From the NCBI GenBank assembly GCA_958510875.1, contig OY294068.1, positions 19,882,297 through 19,946,296 of the forward strand: a stretch of 64,000 bases of DNA, in the 5' to 3' direction. Numbering within the stretch: position 1 is the first letter of the stretch; each line of letters opens with the position of its first letter. Below the pieces are notes generated by a model that was not told the origin of the DNA, did no database searches, and saw nothing but the letters and a program-made list of their open reading frames with translations. This document shows positions 11,011-23,305 of this stretch, piece after piece. Made by a program: the position numbers and the translations under genes. This DNA comes from Endomychus coccineus. Its lineage: Eukaryota > Arthropoda > Insecta > Coleoptera > Endomychidae.

Positions 11011-12306
11011 TTGATGGTTGATACTTCATTCCCAAACATTCATTTATCAAGATCAAAGCTTATCGAAGACCCGAAAGGCTCACGTCCGTTTTGGACTCTT
11101 GCTGAAACAATTGGTAAGAGTGTAATTTCTTCCAGTTCATTCCCTTCCCTTGCCAAGGATGGTGGCGTACTGGCTACTACACTACAAGAAAACCAAAACA
11201 TTTTTGCTGGAATATTTGCAAGGATTCACAAGGGAAGGACCCTCCTAATATTGCTGCCATCGATAGCCATATGCTTCAAATTGTGCACAATTAGGAGCGT
11301 TTTGTTCGATTTTAATACCAGGAAGTCTATACTTAAATACCTGTCGTTTTCAAAGAATGTGCGCCTGAATTAACACCCGTTTCCTGCAGGTAGTTCACCC
11401 TTTTCATATAAACTTGGTGTGTTTCCTTCTAACTGGAAGACAGCTACAAATACCTAAAGAGCTACAAAATCGTGAATGGCTTCCGTCAGCAGAGATCAAC
11501 AGAAGACCTGATTAACACATGTATTTCAGAGATCTATTGAGAAACATGAGGAATCTGTAGCTCTATCATTGGATATCTCCAAAGCATTTGACCGAATCTG
11601 GCACCAAAGCAATCTTATGCAACTTCCGTCATATGGTTTTTCGCCTCAACTTTGTCACTCAACATCTTTTTTTCTCAGATAGATGTGATGGTTTGCCTGA
11701 GTATCCTCCGATATAATAGATATCAATGCTGGTGTTCCACAGGAATCTGTCTTGGCACCAACTTTGTTTTTACTTCATATCAACGATCTGCTGGAAGTGA
11801 CCACCTCTCTCGTCTACAGCTTTACAGATGATGGAACACTTCATACCGCTTTCTCATCTAGAGTCCCTATACGATTCAATGAATCCAAAGGAGCGAAACT
11901 GTGACAGGTTGACACAATTAGAAGAGATCTGGCAAAGAATTTGAAATCTGGATCTGATAACTAGTGGATTTTAATGAAATCAAAACTCAAGCTTGCGTCT
12001 TCTCCAGTAAGGAAGAACCCACAATCCATAATATGATGATGTCAGGTATAACTATTCCTATGAATTCTCCCATAGCAATGCTTGGTATCACCACCAACAG
12101 CACCCTCTCATTGGACGATCAAGTGAACTCCATTGCGAAAACCGCTTCCCAAAAACTTGATTTTCTGCTCCGTGCCAAGAGCTACTTTACTCTGCTCCTC
12201 ATAATCTACAAAGCACAGATTCGACCTGTCCCGGAACACTGTTCACATGTTTGGAGTTCGGCCTCCAAACATACGCTGTCTCCCTCTTGTGTAGTCAAAA
12301 TATGAA
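11011..12306 (+). pseudogene. Jockey-like non-LTR reverse transcriptase, broken
   Basis: The domain order is that of the ORF2 RT region of Jockey-group retrotransposons. 11011-11373 encodes the linker before the RT (SRPFWTLAETIGKSVISSSS, then FPSLAKDGGVLATT). After a frameshift, a segment near 11475-11640 reads NGFRQQRSTEDLI and SLDISKAFDRIWH, which is the RT block with its first catalytic Asp. 11731-11850 reads NAGVPQESVLAPTLFLLHIN and ends SFTDDGTLH, a degenerate YADD box with both Asp kept. 11964-12305 gives the thumb-like region (SIAKTASQKLDFLL, IYKAQIRPVPEHCSHVW). Several frameshifts separate these pieces, and the endonuclease and 3' end are missing. A second copy is at 21590, and the C-terminus of the same family appears on - at 13004 and 22755. 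Confidence 0.85.
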
Positions 12307-13003
12307 AATAAATCATATCGATGTTGACATTGATCTTCCAAAAGCTTGCTTCAGATACCGAAATTCATCTTGTGAAGATAACTTCACTTAATAATAATGG
12401 ATTGATCAATTTTAATATGTATGGGAACTCATTACCGTCCAACTTTTGTCTTTACTCCTGAGTGCATTCTTACGTATTCAGTTCCTAGTTCTTAATAAGA
12501 ATTTCCATCGGTAAGATATAATGCGTACAAACGCTTATACCTCTGAAATCTTGTCGACAATCTGGGAAATTAAATTTTACTTATTAAAATCCTGGAAGCT
12601 TCGTGAAGGCGTCGAGGTAATCTAAAATGAAATTGCAAATATTCGCATAAATCCTCTGTTCTCAGTTGACCGACAATGCATGCAATCCTGAGGAGCAATT
12701 TCATTCAGCACAACTTGCGCAAAATTTTACATCACCGTAAAACTGACTTGGAAATAATAGCAATGGTGTGTATGAAATGTTAATATCTCATGACAATCTT
12801 TCCATATCAAAATTACTTTTTCTCTTGTTAATAATTATTCGCAAATAACATGACTCACAGATCATCAAATGATATGTAACTAATTATTTTTAAGCCTTTA
12901 TCCGTAAAGATAACTATATGAATGATGATGATTGTTGTATAAGAATAGAGAAGCTTTTATTGATTTATCAAAACCAATTAAAGAACGATTGACAGGGTAC
13001 AAC
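12307..13003. other. unassigned AT-rich DNA
   Basis: Spacer between the + strand RT pseudogene and the - strand C-terminal fragment. Short strings (CTTGTGAAGAT, ATCAATTTTAAT) recur in the equivalent spacer at 22000-22085, but no continuous homology was established. Confidence 0.3.
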
Positions 13004-13200
13004 TTATGATATACATCTGAGCAATGATATGTGATCAGAACATGAAGCCTGTGGGAAGAAGCTCATCAGGTCTCGAGCTTGACAATGAATGGGGTGACTA
13101 GCTTGAGCTCGCCTAGTCCGCCTACCTGGAATGTCTAGTGATGGAATAATAGACGAAATTTCTGAACCTACCTTGGAAATATCTATAAAAAAGTGAGAGA
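13004..13200 (-). pseudogene. Jockey-like element C-terminal fragment
   Basis: The - strand reads DLSLFYRYF (in a second frame) and then SEISSIIPSLDIPGRRTRRA and QASHPIHCQARDLMSFFPQA. This matches the conserved Jockey C-terminal pattern 'DL.LFYRYFHG..S.EI...IP......TR.......HP' and corresponds to the fragment at 22755-23225. It abuts Ty3/gypsy RNase H sequence at about 13190-13210, so the long open frame across this point is a chimera. It lies opposite in strand to the RT pseudogene 700 bp to the left. Confidence 0.7.
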
Positions 13201-13502
13201 TCGAAGAGTATGGTCTTTCCAATAAAACGGCACCAATAGCTACGTTGCTTGCGTCAGTAGTTGAATTAAAAGTTTGCGTGAAGTATATAGTGAAATATAT
13301 TCTTCATTATGAGTTGTAGTGGCAATCTTGTTTGAGCATTTCGTCAGTGGTTTCGTCAGTTTAGCAAAGTTCTTCATGAAATTGACCTTGGAAATATTTA
13401 TAGAAAAGTGAGGAATCGAAAAATAAGGTCATTTCCATGAAAACGGCACCAATGGCTACGTAGCTCGCGTCAGTAGTTAAATTGAAAGTTTGCGTGAAGT
13501 CT
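13171..13502. repeat. ~213-bp tandem duplication
   Basis: The string TTGGAAATAT.TATA.AAAGTGAG..ATCGAA at about 13173 recurs at about 13386, and 'AAAACGGCACCAAT.GCTACGT.GCT.GCGTCAGTAGTT.AATT.AAAGTTTGCGTGAAGT' recurs with the same offset. The copies differ at perhaps 15 percent of positions. Confidence 0.75.
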
Positions 13503-13600
13503 ATATATTGTAGAATGGGTTTATTCATTAACACATTTTTGCAATTGAGAATTCTAAGAAATACTTGAGTTCTTTTTGTGTTTTTGGGATCTAAAGTTTC
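13190..13600 (-). pseudogene. Ty3/gypsy-like RNase H fragment, present twice
   Basis: Two adjacent segments on - encode the start of the retroelement RNase H domain. One reads FTQTFNSTTDASNVAIGAVL at about 13209-13280. The other reads PILQYIDFTQTFNLTTDASY and VAIGAV at about 13440-13520. 'LTTDAS..AIGAVL', with its catalytic Asp, is the well-known RT/RNase H junction of Ty3/gypsy elements. Between them a piece resembles the preceding region (FAKLTKPLTK). Both copies are joined downstream to Jockey-type sequence, so the chimera appears to have formed before the ~213-bp duplication. No LTRs or integrase were seen. Confidence 0.65.
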
Positions 13601-14538
13601 TTACTGCTGAAATTTTTTCGGGGAGTTGTCCTTTGTATGCAACTTTAATTGACCCGCCTGGGTTTCCTTCAGTATAAAAGGTCAGAGTGACTTAGATTGT
13701 TTTTGTTTCGGTGTTTATAAGGTATTCTGTATATCGAGGAATAAAATCTTTGGCAAAATAATACTGGATTCAAACCTATGAAAGAATTTATTAAGCGAAA
13801 GTACCTCTAAACATAAACAAAATTATTCCACTATCATAAAATATATACAATCATCTCTAATATTTCGTTTCCCGTTCAGATAACAAATTCAGGAGTTTAA
13901 TTTGAATCTCCTTTCAGTTTCAAGAACCAGTCCGACTGAATGGTAAAGCCCTGCATTGACCGAACAATAATCTTCTCACTACTCGCATTCACGGTTGCCT
14001 GAATTTTCATTATTATCAATTTACGATGAAGTGGAAAGCCTTCTCAGAAATGTTGAATGCTGCGAGACCTGCGGGCTGTTTCGCACAAAAAAATCGAGAA
14101 ACACGTGCACAGGAAATGCTTTTTGAAACTGTGGAGGTGACAAACTGGAGAGAGGCTGAATGAGGCAAACAGCTGCCGGCGAAAACAAAAGAAACGGAAT
14201 AGAAAGAGACTGGAATCTATTTGCCGGACCAAAACAAAGTGCTAATATACAGAATGCATTTAAATTACGCTACAAATTAAATAGCACACTCACTTTCAAA
14301 CAGGAGAAATTATGTTCATTCCAAATGAGAACGAAAGGAGCGAATTCTATTACGATTAATTGTTGGTAGGTAATCTTATTCCTACAGGAAAAAATGAAGA
14401 ACTGAATTAGCCTAATATCGTTCGTCATATAAATACCTCATTATAATAGGAAGTAGGTGATATTGATAGCATAAAACAATATTACTTTGTTTCCATACCA
14501 CTTATATTCAAATATAAGAGAGAGTTGATTTGATATAC
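13601..14538. other. unassigned DNA
   Basis: No recognised element. The block 14040-14240 is less AT-rich with short open frames on both strands, but has no similarity I can name. Confidence 0.35.
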
Positions 14539-14552
14539 GAGAGAGAGACAGA

Positions 14553-14613
<61 letters not shown>

Positions 14614-14624
14614 AGAGAAAGAGA
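14539..14624. repeat. (GA)n microsatellite
   Basis: About 86 bp of GA dinucleotides interrupted by GACA, GATA and GAAA variants. It produces an artefactual Ser/Leu-rich open frame on the - strand. Confidence 0.97.
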
Positions 14625-16370
14625 CGGCTATAGTGTGTCCAAAGATTGGTAGTAATATTCGATAAATAATATGCAGAATGGGGGTTGATGTCGCCATATT
14701 GGAGAGTCTACTTTGAATAACTTAGGAACGGTTACAAATTTAATAACCGTAGAGCATCCTTCATATTTCGGTTAGGGTTTGTACTAGAATATATTTGTTC
14801 AAGGACTCAATATTGTCCAGTAGTACCTACGTTATTTACAGATTCATCGACTGGACAGGAAATATTTGGGTGCAAGAGAACTGAAATATCCAATCAGTCA
14901 CCGACATATCAAACACTGTATATCATCTCAGATGGTCCTACCTTCCTCTATCGATTAGAAGGCTACTCCTGTCATTGTTTGGCTATACTATGTTCACCTA
15001 ATTAATGACATCACGTCAAGCGAGGTTATTTTCACAACCAATTCATTTAAGCAATTTCCCTTAATAACTGCCGCGCTATCTTCGTTAAAACAGGTATATC
15101 CCATTTCAACAGTTGGCAACACATTACAGAGTGGCCGTAATAAGCTGCCGATTACCCGATTTATAAATTGACTTGACAGCAGGATGACAGTTCACAATTC
15201 GTTATTCTCTTATTTTAACCGCTCTTTATAGAACCTACAAATCACAACAACTTCAAAACGAGATTCTCATCTCGCACCATGCATTGCCAACACAATACAA
15301 ATAATTCAACAAGCATTATGAAACCTGAAATTAGAAATTCTGATATTGTCACGACAATGATTATACGAAATGCAAATATCTTCATAATGTTGACAACCCT
15401 TTCTTGCAATCATCCGAATAATTGGTATAATAAGAAGCGTCAGCAGTAGAAGCCTGAGTTCAAATTACATAGTACGCGAAGACTACACGACATAGCTGAG
15501 ACAGTTTGTAATATTCATGACGCGGATATCATTTCATAGAATAGCAAGCCAATGGGATATAACAATAGTATAGTTATCGATGGATCGTTTCCGAACAAAA
15601 TAGAATAAAATGCACCAGTCTGAGTTTTCATTTGTTAAATAAATAAATCAAAATTACTTTGTTAAATATGTTTGTTGATTCCAATTACAAAATTCACAGT
15701 TCATTTTCAAATAAATAATGATTGAAATTGAAACGTTACATGTATATTTGTATACCTATAATGTTTGTATTTTCTTTAATTGTGTAGATACAACAATTAT
15801 CCCTCAAACATTTCCAGTGGTAAATAGGCGACAACCAGTTGTGTTTTTGTCTGATCGGCAGAAAAAATCGATTATTCAGTCTATTGTTAATTATTGTATT
15901 CGATTGAATGACCAAAGTATTATAGCCAGAATCGATGTGCTCTAATAGTATCATCTATCGGATACATTCGGAACTAAGACGGTCGGTTTGGAGAAAACTG
16001 ATGGTTTGAGACAGTTTTCTTTTATTTCAGAACATGTTGCATCTTCTTACAGGGTGATGTCTAGTAGGATGGAAGGAATATTGGGTTTTCATTAATTTTT
16101 TTTCGATTTTCTTATGTTATAGAATTCAAAAGATGTGTTTTATAATTAGAGAAGACTATATTGAGCTGAGATGACTATTTAGATAGATTCAGGTTCCTGA
16201 AGGTCAGATAGTTTTTATCGGCGGCAGTGGTTGCGCTAAATTTTGTACAAGAAGAATGTCTCTACTTTTTTTGCATAATCAGTTCGTTAGGCATTTGTTT
16301 ATTATTCTGAATCATACAATCTTAGAATGGTAGATATTTGATGAAATTATTTTTTTGACGTTAACTTAGT
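14625..16370. other. unassigned DNA with one possible small exon
   Basis: A frame at about 15790-15945 reads TIIPQTFPVVNRRQPVVFLS and then DRQKKSIIQSIVNYCIRL. It is preceded by an acceptor-like TTTCTTTAATTGTGTAG. It is more protein-like than its surroundings but is not recognised, and no partner exon was found. Confidence 0.25.
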
Positions 16371-17767
16371 CACATTACATTTGTAACAATGGCTTAGTAC
16401 AGGTCATTTCCAATATTCAAAACAGACTCTTTTTTAGAAAATTGAAATTTCATGTAAAATCAAAATATCTGAAAGCAAAGAACATGTAACGGTTTCCGGA
16501 TGTCTTCTGTTCAGAATCAATAACAAATTAAAGGAATCTCTAAGATGAATATAAGTCACCCCCGCTTCAAGGAGGGTGATATGATAACAAAACTGGCATA
16601 GTCAAGATGGTCAATAATTTCTTGTTTTGAAGGAAACCTTAATCCTGTCAAGATAAATAACCAATATAAGACGAAAACGAATGCTAGCTATAATACATGT
16701 TAATGTTAACCATCTGGAAATGTTTAGGTAGCGGACTCTTCTTTCCAGACTCATTGTTGATCTGAATATGGAGGTTTTACATGTCTTTTTTCCATAAGTT
16801 ACGTAATTAATCAAAATGTATCACACGTAAATAGGGACGTAACGTAGTATCTGATCATCAAAATTGTAGTCAAATATAGTCTTAATTATAGTTGAAATAA
16901 TATTTACATTCAAATCAGTAAATATTCAGGAAAGGACAGATAGATTTATGAATCCCCACCGAGAACATCCTGAACTAGATACATCAAGAGAGGAATCTTA
17001 TTGTTTATTGGTTAAACAATTCAGGGATCCTTTTCCGAAATGTAGATTGATTCTTCAGAAAAAGAACGCATTACAAATACTAGGGGAAATGCCTAAGACC
17101 TTCAGTTATATTTTCTAGCCTGAATTAGCTCTTGAGAAATCACGTGACATTCAGTCAATTTTAATTAATTTAACTTAATAGTTTCTTTCGAGTGTTTTTG
17201 GTCAGAAGAGTTGTTTAGATTATCAATCAGTTTCCATTTCTCAGTTTCATTTGAGTTCAAGTTCAATAATATATTCAAATCAGTTCATTTAGTTTCGATC
17301 CCCTAGGTTGATCCTGGTTGGGTATCGATTCAATAATCTTAGATTCATTTCTGTCCTTTGGATAATTCAGATATCTAGGTTTGTTTTATTTGAGTTTAAA
17401 TTATGATTCTATTTTTTATTCTTATTAGCGATAAAGTTAATTATGCCATTATTTTATTATCAATTTTCATAATCATTGTCTTATCATTATTGATTTGATT
17501 GTTATTTTCATTATTAAATTTCATTGTTGTTGAGTACGGGTTTATCTGATTAATATTAGCGTTCACCCTCCAACTTACCTTCCAGTGTGTTAAAATATTA
17601 AGTGTCTTCTGAAATAAAAGGGTGAGTGTCAATGATATTTTTCACGTTTGTTCTGGCTGACCAATGAGATGAAACTTTAACGTGTCATGTTCTCTAAATT
17701 GAATGGTCACAGTGTCAATGAATAAATAGATTGAGGATTAGGAATAATATAAATTCCTTAAGTAGAG
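16371..17767 (+). repeat. dispersed ~1.4-kb repeat R2, copy A
   Basis: One of three direct copies (also 19232-20702 and 34085-35456). Shared anchors in order are TTCATGTAAAAT near the left end, 'GGACAGATA..TT..GAAT.CCCACC', AATCACGTGACA, 'GATCCCCTAGGTT.ATCCTGGTTGG', TAATAAAGTTAAT, and 'GTGTCAATGATATTTTTCACGTTT.TTCTGGCT' near the right end. No coding capacity or terminal inverted repeat was found. It may be a long LTR or a non-autonomous retroelement. Confidence 0.8.
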
Positions 17768-19231
17768 TCCTTATCGAGCAAATGCAATAATTTGAATCTC
17801 TCCTAAGCATTTTTATCTCTGATAACTATAAATAACAAATTACAAAGTGGAAAGAAGCCTCCAGTTTCAATCTCTTCAGGAAATTACACGATTCTCTATG
17901 CTCGTTGAATTAGTGGAAATTATTCAGAGGAATGTGGACGCGAGTTTGAAGTGCAACATATTGCTTTTCCACATGACACAGAAACTGATCTGCAATTGAC
18001 ACCGACATCCATCAGTAATTCCACGCTTCAACAAAAAATCGTGTAACGATTCATGTCGTTATTATGTCTGATTGACATACTTGTCCTATCTACAATCGAG
18101 TCTGTCAGGATCCAGTGGCTCTCTCCTCGAATTGTAGGCAAATTTCAAAGCAGTTTTTGTCGTTGTATATGTTCAAATTGAATATATCAATAGTATGTGG
18201 TCCGATTTCCGAAGCAGCTACTTACAAAAATTTTGTTCAAAACTTGTTTTATCGATACCTCTGGAAATATTTAGCTTGAGTGTGCAGTTCTAGAGTTCAA
18301 TAATTTACACCATATGCACCCACAATTTATACATGCTGTAGGCGTACGCTTATTGGAAAATTACTGTTGATCCTGAACCCACAGCTGAACACTATCATAG
18401 TAGACTAGAGTAGTACAAGGTATTTTTCACATTGTGTCAAGACGGTTTCAAAGTGATGACTATCCAGTCTATTGTAACGAAACGTCGTTACTTATTATTG
18501 TTATTACTCAAGGAAATCACCTCTACCGAAACAAATGCATCAAACGTTGTTACACAACGTGCTACACGACAGCAGAGTGTAGCTACCGAGAAGCGAATCC
18601 ACATTCCAGCGACATCCTCAATGACATGACGTGTCAACCCCCGAGTATGGAAGTAGACCGGTCTCCCATATAGAAGGCACTTGCTAGGAGACCGCCGTAG
18701 CTGGATTCGTAAAACCCACACACCGAACGTAGAATTTTATTCCCATTTAGTCCGATAAACGGAGAGTGAGTATATTCTCGACTTTGTTTAAAGATTTAAA
18801 TGCTGAGTTCATTTCCGATAATCCAAGGAAGCAATAAAGTGTCGACGATTTTTTTTCCTGAAAGAAGCTCCGTTCTGTTAATTTACCAATATTTTCATCT
18901 ACTATTTGAAACCTGAGTTTAATTTCGATAATTCTGGAAAACAATAAAATTGAGAAGCGACGTCAAAATCGTGATTGGCGACCCTTGGTGAATTTAAAAT
19001 CCAAACATAATATATGTTGCCAAAATAATCTATGAGGGTGCAAAAATTGCCAATTTGATCGATTTATCACCCCTAGGATTGATTTATCACCCCTAGGATT
19101 GATTTCAAGTGAATCTGACTTCAGAATCGTGATCAGCGACCCAAAAAACCTCCTTGGTGCATTTTAAATTAGAAATTACCCTTTTGGGGGCCATATCTGA
19201 GTCCCAAGGGGGGAGGGGATGACTGGTGAGG
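17768..19231. other. unassigned DNA between two R2 copies
   Basis: A GC-richer island (about 18540-18740) contains short overlapping open frames, one Cys-rich (NKCIKRCYTTCYTTAECSYR), matching nothing I know. No feature typical of a retroelement interior was seen, so A and B are not shown to be an LTR pair. Confidence 0.35.
19061..19100. repeat. perfect 20-bp tandem duplication
   Basis: GATTTATCACCCCTAGGATT occurs twice back to back, suggesting a recent local slippage or duplication. Confidence 0.97.
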
Positions 19232-20702
19232 TTTTATGTATTGTAACAAGGGTTTAGTACAGTTTATTTCCAATATTGAAAAAACTAAATCATATTCATA
19301 AAATTGAAGTTTCATGTAAAATTTAAAATACCTCAGAGCAAAGTAACAAGAACCCAATGTGGTCCGCCACATGTTTCCTGGTTCTCATCAACAACACATT
19401 TTGTCGTTGGAAATATGCAATGAATTTCTTAAATAAACACAATTAGTTTCAAAGTAGCTTCATCGTGGGTGCTATATGTTACCATAGCTGCTGAGGTCAA
19501 GGGGGGTCTTAAAGAAATTCACAAAAGTTTATTTCTAAAGAAAGTCATAAACCTGCCACTGAGAAACGATAAAGGACGAGAAACTAATGGTTTGCTACAT
19601 AATACATCTTTTGTGACCCATCTGGAGACCATCGTAATTGTACTTAAATATATAGTCTTGAGTATAGCTGAAATAATATGTATATTCAAATCATTAGCAA
19701 TATTTAGAAAAGGACAGATAAGTTTAGAAATCCCCACCATAGAAACATTCTGAGTGAGAAATCTTAAGAAAGAGGAAAGAATTATAAGTTATCTTACTGC
19801 TTATTGGTTTAACCATTCTTCCAAATTTACTAGCAATATTATTGGTACAAAATTAGAATCAAGATCACTATAAGTAAAATCATTGGTTAAACAATTCGGG
19901 GATCCTTCCCCAATTGCAGAAGAAGGACGCATTATAAATATCAACAAAATGCGGAAGAACCTTCAGTTATATTTTCTAGCTGGAATAAGTCTCTTGAGAC
20001 ATCACGTGACACTTAATTTCAATTAATTTAACTTGATAGTTTCCCCAGAGTGTTTTTGGTAAGAAGGGTGGATTTCTCTAAATCAGAGTTGTTTTAGATT
20101 TTTGATTAAAGTTGTTTTTCTCAGTATTTATTAAAGTTAAGTTCAAGAATACTTTCAAATCATTTCATCCATTTTCGATCCCCTAGGTTCATCCTGGTTG
20201 GATATCAATTCATTAATCTTAGTTTTATTTCTCTTTTAATTGATTTTGATTATCTAGGTATTTTATTTGAGTATAGATTTTGATCTTAGTTTTTTATTCT
20301 TATTAGTAATAAAGTTAATCATAATATTCATTTTTGTTATCTTTAATTTTCATTCATTCTTTTATTATTATCTTTATCATTTAATTGTTATTTTTTATTA
20401 TTAAATTTTATTGTTGTTGTTGAGTACGAGTTTATCTGATTGATATTTAGCGTTTTACCCTTCCTACTTACCTTCCTGTGTGTTAAAATCATAAGTGTCT
20501 AGTGAAATTAAAAGGGTAAGTGTCAATGATATTTTTCACGTTTATTCTGGCTAATTAATGATTGAATAAAACTCCAACGTGTCATGGTTCTCTAAATTAA
20601 ATGGCCACACTGCAGATAGATAAATAAATGTTGATGAATAGGAATAATGTAAATTCCTTAAGTAAAGTTTTATATAGTTTTATTGATAGAGTACCATGTT
20701 AC
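19232..20702 (+). repeat. dispersed ~1.4-kb repeat R2, copy B
   Basis: Same anchors as copy A. It extends to TTGATAGAGTACCATGTTA, a right border shared with copy C. A short open frame inside (19469-19753) is not conserved in the other copies. Confidence 0.8.
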
Positions 20703-21589
20703 AGTATTACGACTTATCCTGATAACTCCACGAATCGAATCCCACAAAAAAATTTCGATTTTCACCTACATGTCTTTTTTTTATTACAGCTGAAATTCCG
20801 GCTCATTGCCTGAACTATTAGTTATTAATTAAGATTTCAAGTGAAGAGGTTAAGTTTGATTTCAATTCAGTAATTCTCCATGTAAATTGAATAGTAACGT
20901 ATTTTTCCGAACACTGATTCCGTATTTCTACTAAACCGAAATATAAGCCGTAGAGTAATAAATTGTCATAAGGAGAGACAGAGTAATACACCGATGCTTG
21001 GTCATCTCTCAAGTGAACATATTTCCGTGTTGAACTCATGATGGAGTGAACCATCTGATATTCTCATTTCTTACACCTTGTTATATTGACCTAGCCCAGA
21101 TACCAGCTGGTAGTGATTGTGATGGAAAATTTTCGCGAAATCGTTTATATTTAACAATCGGATAGTGTATGTAATATAGGAATGACCAAATATCACTGTC
21201 CTATAAATCTTGTCATTTCTAGTGAAAACTCTGTATCGATATATTTTTGTCTGTTGATAATTGTACGTGTTGTAAATAGTTGATGATTTATCACTTGTAA
21301 TAAATAGCTGCATTTTATTCAAGGCAAAGACATTATTCTTCTGTAAGAAGAGCTCTCTGAAATACCAACTACAAAACTTAACTAGAAGAACTCTGACCAT
21401 TTTTACTTGTAAGAAACCTAGGCAGGTCTTTTAAGGTACATGACCGTACCGTAACCATAGGGGACAATTAATCTTCCACCAAAATCAACCATTTGAGCTG
21501 GAGTTGGTTACACTACATGTACGAGAAAATTGGCAAAAAGAAGTAGAAAGCAAAGCAAATTATTTGGACGAGTCTTTTCTTCGTGAGAA
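20703..21589. other. unassigned DNA
   Basis: No recognised family. A 109-codon open frame on - (21071-21400) has no motif and biased composition. Confidence 0.35.
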
Positions 21590-21960
21590 AATATCGTCAT
21601 TTGGCTTGTCGCCTCAACTATGTCATTTTCTATCAAGTTTTCACTCACATAGATCAACCCATAGATTGGTGACGGAGTAACCCCGATACAATGTCTACCA
21701 ACTATGGTATTTCACAGGGATGTGTTCTGTCATCAACAATCTTCCTGCTCCATATCAACGATCTGTTGGAAGTGACTTCTCGTCCAGTCCTTAGCATTGC
21801 GGAAGATAGTATACTTGATACCGCTCCTCCTGTAGAACATTTCAATGAATTCCTAGCTGGAAGACGGAGACAGAATGATTGTATGAGAATTTTATCATGG
21901 GATCTGATGATCTAGTAGAGTTTGATGAAACTAAACCTCAACCTTTTATTTTCTCCGGGA
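21590..21960 (+). pseudogene. Jockey-like RT fragment, second copy
   Basis: This is the same family as 11011-12306, with FGLSPQLCHFLSSF, then GISQGCVLSSTIFLLHINDL and LEVTSRPVLSIAED. The last string is the YADD box degenerated to IAED. Stops and shifts interrupt the frame, and only the palm region is retained. The - strand C-terminal fragment of the family lies 0.8 kb to the right, repeating the arrangement of the first copy. Confidence 0.8.
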
Positions 21961-22754
21961 GGGCGCGGATCCTGCAATCTAATCTAATATTATAATTCGC
22001 TAGAAAATTAGCTTGTGAAGATCTGATTCCATTATTCTACAGATAGACATTGACAGGTAACGTTATATTAATCAATTTTAATGACACAGGCAATCAACAG
22101 ATCCTGAAAGCATATTGACAAGATAATTGAACGATTAATTGTTCAACATGACCTTCAATTTATCAGCATATGTAGCCTAAAGTACTTAATAAATTACAGG
22201 AGACAATAATCAGTAAACCAGTTTCTATTTCACGTCAATTATCTGCCGATAATTATATCGTATTCGCTATGACTGACGTAGAGGAAGGTTTAATTAATAG
22301 TCTGAGAGTAATTCTAGAGTGATGTACATTTACTGGGTCATAGAATCGACTTATTTGGTTGGTTTTGATCGTCGTTTTGACGTTATAACTAAGCTACCTT
22401 TCACGTATTCTCATTATTAGCATTAAATCGAAAGAAAATCTTGTCGAAAATTTCAACATATAATGGAATGGGATGTATAGTGTCTCATGTGGAGAGTTCC
22501 GGAGATATTCGAAATATGAGCTAATCCTCAGGCATGCTTGAACTGGTTTTGAAACTGAACATGTTTCACAATCGCCGATTGACCAGGTGCTTGAAAAAAA
22601 TATGTCTATTGTCCAAACAGACGCCAGAGCCACTTACTGTACAGCTTATAACAATGTATACTTGTACCCGTAAACAAGAACTAAAAACTAAATGAAGTGT
22701 TATGATGATCTTTCAATTTTTTTTTCTACACTTTTACAACACGACATGGAAAAA
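21961..22754. other. unassigned AT-rich DNA
   Basis: Spacer between RT and C-terminal fragments. Nothing recognised. Confidence 0.3.
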
Positions 22755-23225
22755 CCTACAATGTTCGAAGAACATCGTGTGAGCCAGCGGTCGAAAGTTG
22801 GGAGAAGAGATAGGCATTCGAATTTTTCTTGGAGGTTTGATGGGTATTGGCATAGAGAAAGACTTCACTAGGTCAGAAGTTCCAAAACTTTGCTGATCGA
22901 TAGGAAAATTAAGTCTGGTAGGAAGAAGTTCGGCAAGTCTCGAGGTTTACAATGAAAGGGTAACCAGCTTGAGCTCCTCTTGTCCGCCTATCTGTAATCT
23001 TTCACGATGGGACAACATACGAGATTTCTGACCGACCATGAAAATATCTATAGGAAAGGAAGAGATCGCCCACCGTTCTACGATTCTCTAGAAACGTAAA
23101 TGAATTCGTAAGTGACAGACGAATAGATCTCCTGGAAACATGTGAACAGTACTCCAGGACAGTTCAAATCTGTGCTTTGTAGATTATGAGGAGCAGCTGC
23201 GACGTAGAGAAGCTCTTGACTCAAA
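22755..23225 (-). pseudogene. Jockey-like element C-terminal fragment
   Basis: Reading on -, 23130-23220 matches the thumb-end nucleotides of the + copy (CTCCTCATAATCTACAAAGC, then ACTGTTCACATGTTT). It is followed by DLFLSYRYFHGRSEISYVVP and a basic segment (SSSWLPFHCKPRDLPNFFLP). This is the conserved Jockey C-terminus, with stops. It overlaps in content with 13004-13200. Confidence 0.75.
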
Positions 23226-23261
23226 GTAAAATATCAAATTTTTGTGAAGCTGTTTTTTTTT

Positions 23262-23305
23262 ACCTGTTTCACCAATGTAGGCTTCACCGCAAGAACAGAG
23301 AATTC
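23262..23305 (-). pseudogene. PLE GIY-YIG fragment, inverted
   Basis: About 40 bp on - encode CSCGEAYIGETG, the nuclease signature of the PLE family found on + at 23545-23590. It directly abuts + strand PLE sequence, making a head-to-head junction. Confidence 0.6.

Noticed and set aside
13004..13222. Single 72-codon protein on -
   Set aside because: The frame crosses a junction between gypsy-type and Jockey-type sequence, and the Jockey part switches frame within it. It is not a genuine gene.
14482..14697. Ser/Leu-rich open frame on -
   Set aside because: Produced entirely by the (GA)n microsatellite.
18432..18721. Cys-rich and overlapping frames in a GC-richer island as a host exon
   Set aside because: Open frames on both strands arise from the local composition. 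There are no splice sites or recognised domain.
16371..20702. R2 copies A and B as the two LTRs of one element
   Set aside because: The 1.46-kb interior has no primer-binding site, polypurine tract or gag/pol similarity, and a third copy exists alone at 34 kb.
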